From Lachancea dasiensis (Eukaryota > Ascomycota > Saccharomycetes > Saccharomycetales > Saccharomycetaceae), in the NCBI GenBank assembly GCA_900074725.1, contig LT598459.1, positions 940,467 to 1,004,466 of the forward strand: a DNA stretch of 64,000 nucleotides, given 5' to 3'. Under the pieces are notes generated by a model that had not been told where the DNA came from, made no database searches, and saw only the letters and a program-made list of their open reading frames with translations. The position numbers were made by a program, and so were the translations under genes. Shown piece after piece: positions 56,858 through 64,000 of the stretch. The stretch's first letter is position 1; each line of letters opens with the position of its first letter.

Positions 56858-57005
56858 CGGCGCTCATTTGTGGTGTTCTGGTGATGTTTAGCGAGCTGAT
56901 GTTGGGTTCAATAACTACATGCTTAAATGGACGGGTCATCACACAATACGTACCGGTAGTAAGCTGCTCAACTACCTCGGTATAGGCCAGTTCTTCGGGC
57001 GGCAT
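56802..57005 (-). CDS. Short ORF overlapping MCO32 5' end (doubtful)
   Basis: A 67-codon frame, MPPEELAYTEVVEQLTTGTY onwards, starts with ATG at about 57005 and ends inside the MCO32 start (stop at 56802) in another phase. Its amino-acid pattern looks protein-like (TRPFKHVVIEPNIS), but I recognise no family and it lacks synteny support. It may be an upstream ORF, an unrecognised small gene or chance. Confidence 0.2.
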   Translation of the reverse strand: MPPEELAYTEVVEQLTTGTYCVMTRPFKHVVIEPNISSLNITRTPQMSADAGPFETILYTFNSQMSL

Positions 57006-58194
57006 TGTCACAGCTACCAGGTGGTAGTGATACTGGCTCTTGGAATTGCGTTGCGTGGCATATAGTGAACAACAACAATATGTCAAAATAGTACGAAGTG
57101 ATCATGGCCGCGTCAGTAGAGCAAGAACAAGCACAACGCCGAGCAGATCGATAGACTCCCAAGGAAATTGGTTTTACACATGAATAGAATTCACTGTGAG
57201 TATATAATTACCCTACAGGACGGCCTCGTTTGACTACATATCCTAAACTGCACCCAGGGTACACGTCCCATCGATGAGCCATAGTTACAGTACAGATCAT
57301 CACAAAGAAGCAAACAGAAACAGTTCTCACATCCCTTGCTTTTTTGAATACTCAGAATACAAACTACGAGGCCGATTAAGGTTTTGAACGAACACTTTGG
57401 CATGCTCTGTGCGCCTGACGTTACTAGCTCCAAAGTTGCCGCCTGAAGGAACTACTTGAGAGTGCAGTTTTTGAGTGATTCAAGCTGCTGGCCAGCTCGT
57501 GACAGGCACTCGAGCTTTCTGGTTGGATGACTATCCTCGTTGTCACGACCTGTCTTCAAGTGATTTATATCGGTAAGGCGTTTTGGTCATTTTGTACAAT
57601 AATGTCTTTGCAATGGTGCAATGTTTTGTGATACTTCCCACTAACTTGCACAACCGCACGACTTTGATGGCACCTAGAAACGTATTCGATTCGTAGAGGC
57701 TTTACACATAGACAAGTGAGAGCTCCCACATTAGACAGAACGCCATTATAGAAACATACAATAACCTAATTGAGATCGTTTCGAGATGCACCGCATTTTA
57801 TTTTAGCATACGATAGATTTAGAGCATTGGAATATCATAGGCTATTTGACGCTAGTTGAATCTGTTAATTCCGAAGGGAGTCGGTCCTTTTTGAAACTTT
57901 ATGAGAAAGAATATACCTCATATTTTTATTTCACGACGCAGAACTTTCCATCTCTCCAGGGATAAAGAGATGGGCTACTACTCAACTACATTTCTATGGG
58001 GTTGCGAGTTCCAAAGCTCCATTCATGTTTGGGCCAAGGTTTGTTATAGTCCTCCGTTCGGAAGTGTTGTCAATTCGAGCCGTATAACCTGATCCTCACG
58101 GGCCTGAAAAGTTTTTGTAGAAGCGCGCCAAGGCGATCTAACCAGAACCAAGTTGAAGTATACAGTTGAGATCAAACCATCACTAGAGCTTAGG
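57006..58194. other. Divergent intergenic MCO32/eIF2A
   Basis: About 1.2 kb without a supported gene. It includes the reverse copy of the 20-mer shared with 2620-2639 (57587-57606). Promoters of both neighbours presumably lie here. Confidence 0.5.
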
Positions 58195-60066
58195 ATGTCA
58201 ACTCAGTTCTTCGCAAAAACTTCAACGGAAATCAACCTCTTTCAAGGTTATCCTTCTTTCGATCAATTGACTCGAGACGAGGCAGAAAAAATCCAGGTGT
58301 CATTGTTGTCGCCATGTGGAAGGTTCATGGCCCTGGCTACTGCGGAAACGGTCCACGTTTTCACAGGAGTCGAATTTACACAGTCGCTATTGAGGGTAAG
58401 TCTCAAAGACGTTTACGACCTGCATTTCTCCCCGTCTGGTAACTTTCTCAGTACGTGGGAAAGGCCATCTATCTCAGAACCAGACCATAAGAACGTGAAA
58501 ATATGGGAGCTCAACGTAGAAACGCCGTCAGAGACCCCCAGATATGCGTACCAAGCTAAAATGCAGAATGGCTGGGCTTTGCAATTCAGCAAGCTCGACA
58601 ACTTTGCGCTTAAGCAATTTGACAGAGAAGTGAGAATCGTGAAAATAGACTCAGCCGACAATGCTACTTTCAACTTCAGCAAACCTTACAGTAAGCTGGT
58701 GCCCGAACAGCCTATCAGCAGCTTTCTAATCTCTCCCTCGGAATTCCCTACGATCTGCACATTTTCACCCGAGAAATCCGGCAAACCTGCCATATTGAGC
58801 ATCTATTCTATTGCCGAGGGCGTCACAGAAAAGAAGATCGCAACGAAGACTTTTTTCAAGGCCGACTCATGCCAGTTGAAATGGAATCTACAGGGTAACG
58901 CTGTTCTATGCATGGCGATCACAGATTTTGATTCTTCTAACAAGTCTTACTACGGTGAAAATACCTTGTACTTGCTATCCTTCCAGGGTGCCAACGGGAC
59001 ACTAGGAGGTAAATCGGTTCGCGTACCGCTTTCCAAGGAGGGACCCATTCACGATTTCACCTGGTCTCCAACCTCAAGACAATTTGGTGTCATTTATGGG
59101 TATATGCCTGCCACGATCACATTCTTTGATCTCAAAGGAAACGTGGTGCATTCGCTACCAGAACAGCCGAAGAATACTATGTTGTTTTCGCCAACTGGTA
59201 GATACATTCTTATCGCTGGTTTTGGTAACTTGCAAGGCTCTGTCGAGATCTTGGACCGTCACGACAAATTCAGATGCATAACCAAATTCGATGCTGCAAA
59301 CACATCTGTGTGTAAATGGTCTCCAGGCGGTGAGTTCATTCTCACGGCCACGACGTCACCCAGACTAAGAGTTGACAATGGACTAAAAATATGGCACGTC
59401 ACAGGTACGTTGTGTTTCGTTAAGGAATATAAAGAACTGCTAAAAGTGGACTGGAGACACCAAATATCTTCGAAGTTGAACAAGAGTCATGTTATCAAAT
59501 TCCAAGAGACGAGTACGGAGGATTCTTTCTCCGATCCTAAACTCGGAAAAATCGAAGTCGAAGTTCATGACTCCGCCACCGAATACCTCTCGAAACGCCA
59601 GAAGAAGAATGGAGCCTCTTCCGGAGCGAGCAGCAAGCCCGCTGGGGCTTATAGACCACCCCACGCTAGACGTGCCGGTGGCGCTCCTTCTGTTCCGGGG
59701 GCCGCTATCAGAAACGCAAAAGTCGTGCCAGGCACTGTTGGTGTCGTTCCAGGTGTATCTGGAAAAGATAGCAAGGCTGCTGCAAAAAACAGGAAAAAGA
59801 GGGAGAACAACAAAAATGAGCCTTCACCTGGAGCCGAAGCTTTGACGGTAGATGAGACTGCTCAGCCAAAGGTTAACAAAGAGGCCTCACCAGAGGAGAA
59901 AAAGATTCGCTCTCTTTTGAAAAAGCTCAGAGCGATCGAAGCTCTCAAGCTCAAACAGGCTTCGGGGGAAACTTTGGAAGATACTCAAATTCTCAAGATT
60001 CAGTCGGAGGACAAGGTTGCCAAGGAGTTGGACTTTCTCGGTTGGAAAAGTGACGGCGCTCAATAG
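58195..60066 (+). CDS. Eukaryotic initiation factor 2A (YGR054W)
   Basis: A 623-residue eIF2A with an N-terminal beta-propeller of WD-type repeats (residues 1 to about 420) and a basic, disordered C-terminal part ending in a helix. The core VKIWELNVE, TFFKADSCQLKWN, SYYGENTLYLLSFQGANGTLGGKSVRV and FAPTGRYILIAGFGNLQGSVEILDRHDKF-like blocks are nearly identical to S. cerevisiae YGR054W. The C-terminal AYRPPHARRAG and SPEEKKIRSLLKKLRAIEALK are eIF2A signatures. eIF2A can deliver initiator tRNA to 40S subunits at some start sites; it is not essential in yeast. The ATG at 58195 (MSTQFFAKTSTEINLFQGY) is chosen; an in-frame TTG lies 14 codons upstream. Confidence 0.96.
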   Translation: MSTQFFAKTSTEINLFQGYPSFDQLTRDEAEKIQVSLLSPCGRFMALATAETVHVFTGVEFTQSLLRVSLKDVYDLHFSPSGNFLSTWERPSISEPDHKNVKIWELNVETPSETPRYAYQAKMQNGWALQFSKLDNFALKQFDREVRIVKIDSADNATFNFSKPYSKLVPEQPISSFLISPSEFPTICTFSPEKSGKPAILSIYSIAEGVTEKKIATKTFFKADSCQLKWNLQGNAVLCMAITDFDSSNKSYYGENTLYLLSFQGANGTLGGKSVRVPLSKEGPIHDFTWSPTSRQFGVIYGYMPATITFFDLKGNVVHSLPEQPKNTMLFSPTGRYILIAGFGNLQGSVEILDRHDKFRCITKFDAANTSVCKWSPGGEFILTATTSPRLRVDNGLKIWHVTGTLCFVKEYKELLKVDWRHQISSKLNKSHVIKFQETSTEDSFSDPKLGKIEVEVHDSATEYLSKRQKKNGASSGASSKPAGAYRPPHARRAGGAPSVPGAAIRNAKVVPGTVGVVPGVSGKDSKAAAKNRKKRENNKNEPSPGAEALTVDETAQPKVNKEASPEEKKIRSLLKKLRAIEALKLKQASGETLEDTQILKIQSEDKVAKELDFLGWKSDGAQ

Positions 60067-60635
60067 AATAATAACTCAAAGCTCTTGCTGGCACAAAATA
60101 CCACACATCTCACCGGGTCAAATTGGCATCCGGGTTGAAGGTTCTTTTCAGCAAACAGATTTATAAAAAAAATAGTGCATGTTGCCGGGTGCACCCCATT
60201 GCGTGCACTCCGATCAACTTACGTTTCTAATGAAATTTACATACTGCCTTTGATTTCAAAATTCCTGGCAAGCGTGCGTGATCTCTTCTTAACGATACCA
60301 ACTCACTGGAACTTCGATGACAGTGAAATAGCCATATTTTGTTTCAAGAGGGCAATGGAATTTTTTAACCAAAAAGATGCAAAGTGAAATAAGCCGGACG
60401 CTCTCATAATATTAGGCTCTCTGTAAGCTCGATAGCCTACTTTTCCCACTCGATTCCCAAGTGCTGCTGTTGGGTGACAGAGCTGTTTAGTATGGCTACT
60501 GTGGTCCAGATTTGGTCATGTTGTACGTGTTGTTGTTGTAGTTAAGCGTGGAAATGACTGTGAAATAAAGAAGCTAGCAGTACAATACCAAAGTGTCGGC
60601 AATAGGTGGGGTGCGATTCATCCAGTTTAAGATTA
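60067..60635. other. Intergenic between eIF2A and small gene
   Basis: About 570 bp. The frame at 60175-60387 has no recognisable product. The rest is AT-rich with nothing further identified. Confidence 0.5.
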
Positions 60636-60875
60636 ATGGCAGATGGTTCGACGTTCAAGCGGTCCCCAACCACACCGTCTACCCCTGGGATTAGAGATGG
60701 AATTAAAAGCAAAAAAGTGAAGCGAGAAGAGGAGCAATCGCCAACTAGACTCAAGAAGAGTGCAGAAGTCTCTGTAGAAGAGATGACTCGCCGGCACATA
60801 ATAAATAATCATGAATTGCAAAGGGTGCGAGAGTTGGTGAAGTTTTTAGAATTGGAGCGAAAATTCAAAGCCTAG
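60636..60875 (+). CDS. Small basic protein, unrecognised (79 aa)
   Basis: A 79-residue frame starting with ATG at 60636 and ending four bases inside the CAK1 3' end on the opposite strand. It opens ADGSTFKRSPTTPSTPG with three S/T-P sites in a row, followed by IKSKKVKREEEQSPTRLKK, a likely bipartite nuclear signal with a fourth SP, and closes in a helix (VEEMTRRHIINNHELQRVRELVKFLELERKF). The arrangement of disordered tail plus amphipathic helix suggests a real subunit of a nuclear complex. I do not recognise the family. Compared with random frames its composition is clearly protein-like, but short length keeps confidence moderate. Confidence 0.55.
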   Translation: MADGSTFKRSPTTPSTPGIRDGIKSKKVKREEEQSPTRLKKSAEVSVEEMTRRHIINNHELQRVRELVKFLELERKFKA

Positions 60876-61945
60876 TGGGCCGTTCTCTCTACCTGCTTGT
60901 CATGCAATGATTTCAACAGTTCCGAGATCTCAATAGCAGAAATTCTGTGAGTTGATTCGAAAGGCATCATTCGAAGCAGACATCTTATGAGAGTAGTTTT
61001 AGCTGGTTCTGATATCTCCACTAGCCGAGGAAAAAGACGAAGACACATTTTGTGTTGAACCTGAATTGGCTGGCTGACAAAGTATCTATTGTTCCCTTCA
61101 CGGCCAAACATACCTTCAAAAGCAGGCGACCCATGGTCGCGGACTTCGGGCCATTCGTCGAGCGTTGGGATGCCCAGATTTTCGAAGATCGAGGAAATTA
61201 ATCGTATATCGCTGCCTTGCTCCAGTTCCCCGGACCCATCATCAACAAATGCTGGAATATGCGTGTCGCTCAAGCTATCCATGTTGAACACCTGTGAGAT
61301 AAGCACCAGTAAGGCCCAAATGTCAATAGCACTGGAGTAATTTTTCACGCTGAATAGTAGTTCCGGCGCCTTGTAGATGGACGTTGACACATCCGTTACT
61401 TTGTGGTCTGGGGCCTCGGAGGAGGTCTCTTCGTGATAGGCAATCCCGAAGTCGATCAAAATAAGTCTTGGTGTAGCGTTTTGAGCGTCAGCTTCGTCGA
61501 CCAGTACGTTGTGTAGTTTCAGATCTCGGTGTATAATGCCCAAAGCGTGAATGCTGGTCAACGCATCTGCCAACTGTTGGAAGAATGAAATTGCGTGCGT
61601 TAACGGTAATCCGTTGACACGTTTTGAAGATTGCGACTGTTCCCCATTCAATAAATACGGGTTCCAGCGAGGCCGTCGATAATAAGTCATCAGATACTCG
61701 TGCATATTCTGTCTGTAGTAAGGGAATTGCAAACGAACAGTACCTTGCTGAGTGTCGAAAGAAAGCAGTTCGATGATGTGCAGATTCTTGGAAATCTGAA
61801 GTCTGCGAAGCAATTCTAGCTCACTGAGAGGATCATGAGGCCTCACTACCGATCCAATAGGTGTTACTTTCGTGACTGTTGATCCGCTTTGGTAAATGCA
61901 CGAGAACCTGGTCGCTACAATGAGCTTTCCCTCGTTCTGAGCCAT
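60872..61945 (-). CDS. CAK1: Cdk-activating kinase Cak1
   Basis: A 357-residue monomeric kinase that phosphorylates the T-loop of Cdc28, Kin28 and other CDKs. As known for Cak1, the glycine-rich loop is absent: the N-terminus VATRFSCIYQSGSTVTKV has no GxGxxG. HRD at 139-141 (IIHRDLKLHNVLVD), DFG at 165-167 (LILIDFGIAY), and TDVSTSIYKAPELLF are intact. The stretch HIPAFVDDGSGELEQGSDIRLISSIFENLGIPTLDEWPEV closely follows yeast Cak1. S. cerevisiae CAK1 is YFL029C, beside CAF16 (YFL028C), which also appears at the right edge here. It is slightly shorter than the S. cerevisiae protein (368). Confidence 0.95.
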   Translation of the reverse strand: MAQNEGKLIVATRFSCIYQSGSTVTKVTPIGSVVRPHDPLSELELLRRLQISKNLHIIELLSFDTQQGTVRLQFPYYRQNMHEYLMTYYRRPRWNPYLLNGEQSQSSKRVNGLPLTHAISFFQQLADALTSIHALGIIHRDLKLHNVLVDEADAQNATPRLILIDFGIAYHEETSSEAPDHKVTDVSTSIYKAPELLFSVKNYSSAIDIWALLVLISQVFNMDSLSDTHIPAFVDDGSGELEQGSDIRLISSIFENLGIPTLDEWPEVRDHGSPAFEGMFGREGNNRYFVSQPIQVQHKMCLRLFPRLVEISEPAKTTLIRCLLRMMPFESTHRISAIEISELLKSLHDKQVERTAH

Positions 61946-62229
61946 CGGTAGTTTTTTTCAGCTATGGAAGACACAGTTTGAGAACTTTGGGGCTATTTCA
62001 GGATCGTCAGCCCTATCAAATCTTTGATCGAGTTGGTGTTGGCAAATAGGGTGTCACACAAGACGTTATTATGCGAATAAGCCCTGCAGTGTTTTAGTAC
62101 ATTGCAACTTCAAAGCTTTTGTTCTATGAACTTAACTTGACAAGAGTCGAGTCATGTAGCGTTAGATTATGTATGTGTCGTTTATAATTTTAGGAAAGCG
62201 TTAATTGATTGAGGCACAAAGTCTCTGAA

Positions 62230-63312
62230 TCAATTCGTCTTTTTAAGCAGCTTTTCTTCGGTCCCATATACTCTATCGTCTTTGTCCCCTTCTACTTTCT
62301 GCTTGATGACCTCCATTTTCTTAATCTGTTCATCCCATGTCTTGCTGCTCTTCTTCAACGATTTGTTGAACAATTCTCTGTCGGGCTCACGGTAAGATCC
62401 ACCCAGTCTGTCCCAGAGCGTTGTGAACTGGCCGTAGTTGTAGTTGAAATAGAGGTGGTGTACAGTGTGGCAAGCTGCACCATTTACCACAGGATCGTTG
62501 GCCAAGTACTCGCCGTCGTGGATCATCACAGTCCAGAAGTTGACAAAAGTGAACAAGATCAAATATGACACTTTGTGTAGTGGGAAAAGCATAGGGTAGA
62601 CATGGTATGGTAACGACTGGATGTAGCCATCCACTGGGTGGAAAGCGTGCGAGGCGTAAGGAGTAGTTACCAGCCACTTGTGGTGGGGCTTGTGAAGCAT
62701 TTTGTAGACGCTTGGCCAGTGCAACCACCTGTGCAATAAGTAAATACCGCAGTCGGTGAACATCAAAAAGTAAACGTACTCCAAGAAAAACTGACGTACT
62801 CCGTGGTTTTCATAGTCTATCGTCATGTACAACTTGGACATACCTTGCAGTTCCAATAAGAACCATGGCACCGTCAAAAGCACCATAAATGGGATGGCCG
62901 ACACTGCCTGTTTGATTTCCAGTGACATCTGGTTCTTCAGGTAGCGAGGATGGTTGAAGATGGCTTTGTCAAAGATGAAGACGTAAGAAAAGGACGCTAC
63001 GGCAAAATACAACAGCCATCCGAATACTGTGGTGATGCAAAACAACGACAAAAACTGTCTGAACACGTTGTAACGGGGCAGCAGCGAGGCCGAGGTGTAT
63101 TGGCTCATTTTGAACAAGTATGGACTGTACCCATACATACCGCTGGAACCGGAAACAGTCGCTGCTGATGCGACGCCCGTCAAATTACCTTGGTTGAGTG
63201 ACAGCGCCTGCTGCAGCCCAGTTGGGAAGCCGGAAGCCAGGGACGCTGGCAGGGTTCTGGAATAAACATAGTCCAGTCCGTAAGAGTCGAAAAACTCCAA
63301 AACTAAATCCAT
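62230..63312 (-). CDS. ERG3: C-5 sterol desaturase
   Basis: A 360-residue ER membrane enzyme that introduces the C5-6 double bond in ergosterol synthesis (episterol to the trienol), using O2, cytochrome b5 and iron. The three histidine boxes are HRWLH, HKPHH and HTVHH, the di-iron ligands. About four membrane spans surround them. The N-terminus [28 protein letters not shown] and the segment [20 protein letters not shown] are Erg3-like, and it ends KKTN, a C-terminal dilysine-type ER retrieval signal. Length matches S. cerevisiae Erg3 (365, YLR056W). Loss of this enzyme confers azole tolerance in yeasts; here the gene looks intact. Confidence 0.97.
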   Translation of the reverse strand: MDLVLEFFDSYGLDYVYSRTLPASLASGFPTGLQQALSLNQGNLTGVASAATVSGSSGMYGYSPYLFKMSQYTSASLLPRYNVFRQFLSLFCITTVFGWLLYFAVASFSYVFIFDKAIFNHPRYLKNQMSLEIKQAVSAIPFMVLLTVPWFLLELQGMSKLYMTIDYENHGVRQFFLEYVYFLMFTDCGIYLLHRWLHWPSVYKMLHKPHHKWLVTTPYASHAFHPVDGYIQSLPYHVYPMLFPLHKVSYLILFTFVNFWTVMIHDGEYLANDPVVNGAACHTVHHLYFNYNYGQFTTLWDRLGGSYREPDRELFNKSLKKSSKTWDEQIKKMEVIKQKVEGDKDDRVYGTEEKLLKKTN

Positions 63313-63757
63313 GATGAGGTATCGAAGATTGTATGTTGATTTGGTCGTAAAACACTCAAAGAAAAAACGAGATGCAAACGATGTTGCAACAGTTTAATTC
63401 TTATCCGATTATCCTTCTAAAATAACAGCGATATTGTTTTGATAACAAGTCTCACTATTCCCCAGGAGTTATCGTTCGAATCGGTTGGCATTTTATATCT
63501 TGTCGAAAGAGATGTTCTCGTTTATCGTATCTATTTTTTCGGCTCGGGTTCGAGGCACGCTAAACGATCGTCAAAATGAAAGACAACAAAAGCGGCCTCG
63601 TACATGGCTAGCAGTGAGACCACGATGGCCAAACATGGTACCATTATCCCAGAAACGAGGTGAGTTGAAGGTAGGGTTCATGTATCGGTTGGAAAGCTCT
63701 CCGCGCGTAATGACCAGATAATTTCTCAGAAACGAAAAGGGACCACTGGCTCGGGAG
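63313..63757. other. Intergenic ERG3/CAF16
   Basis: About 445 bp containing the ERG3 promoter and the 3' end of CAF16. A TCGTATC at 63525-63531 matches the Upc2 sterol element TCGTATA in six of seven bases. That is weak evidence. Confidence 0.4.
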
Positions 63758-64000
63758 TCAGAGTCGCTGGTTCGTCGCGAGCTTGTTCTCGTCTGTGGAG
63801 AGCCAGGCTAGTGCCAAAGGGTGCAAGGATTTCGCGTAACCAATTCTGACGGAGTTGTTGTCTGGATTTTGAATGACGGTCCCGTCGTTGGTACCTTGGA
63901 GATCGAACTTGACGTCTGCAGGATACGACAGTTGCTGAACTATACGACCATTGCGCAGGTGCAGGACCTTATCAGGCCATTCGGCAAGGCCGTCGAATAT
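63758..64000 (-). CDS. CAF16: ABC-type ATPase Caf16, C-terminal part
   Basis: The last 80 codons of a minus-strand gene that continues beyond the right edge, with stop TGA at 63758-63760. The visible residues begin IFDGLAEWPDKVLHLRNGRI, the distal end of an ABC ATPase domain (region after the switch histidine), and finish LAWLSTDENKLATNQRL. In S. cerevisiae CAF16 (YFL028C), a CCR4-associated non-membrane ABC protein, lies next to CAK1, so synteny supports the name. The nucleotide-binding motifs are outside the window. Confidence 0.85.
   Translation of the reverse strand: MFDGLAEWPDKVLHLRNGRIVQQLSYPADVKFDLQGTNDGTVIQNPDNNSVRIGYAKSLHPLALAWLSTDENKLATNQRL

Noticed and set aside
60175-60387. 70-codon frame after eIF2A
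   Set aside because: No recognisable sequence and no supporting context.

Overview
The window is nuclear DNA of a budding yeast in the Saccharomycetaceae. Almost every long ORF has a recognisable Saccharomyces cerevisiae counterpart, introns carry GTATGT / TACTAAC / YAG signals, ribosomal-protein genes have Rap1-like sites upstream, and genes are compact and mostly intronless. Counterparts that S. cerevisiae keeps in two places (right arm of chromosome VII, about YGR026-YGR054, and chromosome XII, about YLR333-YLR356) are interleaved here in one series. That is the layout expected of a lineage that never went through the whole-genome duplication. Gene content and base composition would suit Lachancea or a near relative; this genus call is an inference.

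Layout, left to right. 1-5.9 kb: start of an F-box gene (LUG1-like, runs off the edge), the MAP kinase KSS1, the nitrilase NIT3 and the sphingolipid regulator ORM. 6-7.5 kb: a lineage-specific insert with an N-terminally shortened short-chain dehydrogenase. 8.3-20.4 kb: ACB1, KAP95, CAX4, a degenerate 6-phosphofructo-2-kinase/phosphatase-like gene, RPL26 (one intron), a tRNA-Arg(CCG), TIM21 and a GAS2/GAS4-type glucanosyltransferase. 20.8-34 kb: the 1,3-beta-glucan synthase FKS, IMO32, a SPO77-position gene and RPP0. 35-47.8 kb: POP6, a DUF3445 gene with no S. cerevisiae counterpart, VRP1, MSP1, SGD1 and NUP2. 48-51.2 kb: tRNA-Glu(TTC), RPS25 (apparently with an intron in its 5' leader) and a YGR026W-like membrane protein. 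52.8-64 kb: ATG33, FMP48, MCO32, eIF2A (YGR054W), an unrecognised 79-codon gene, CAK1, ERG3 and the 3' end of CAF16.

There is no operon logic; neighbours share ancestry rather than pathway. Themes recur all the same: cell wall and sterols (FKS, GAS, ERG3, ORM), ribosome production (RPL26, RPP0, RPS25, SGD1, KAP95, NUP2), and mitochondrial import or quality control (TIM21, MSP1, IMO32, ATG33, MCO32, FMP48). I found no intact mobile element, no CRISPR array and no centromere.

The most interesting unexplained signals are non-coding. They are four inverted GTACTC half-site pairs with spacers 0, 9, 0, 9 upstream of VRP1; GC-rich hairpins upstream of RPS25; hairpins and short tandem repeats in the long convergent gap after RPS25; a 49-bp tandem duplication at 51.9 kb; and an identical 10-mer upstream of both tRNA genes.
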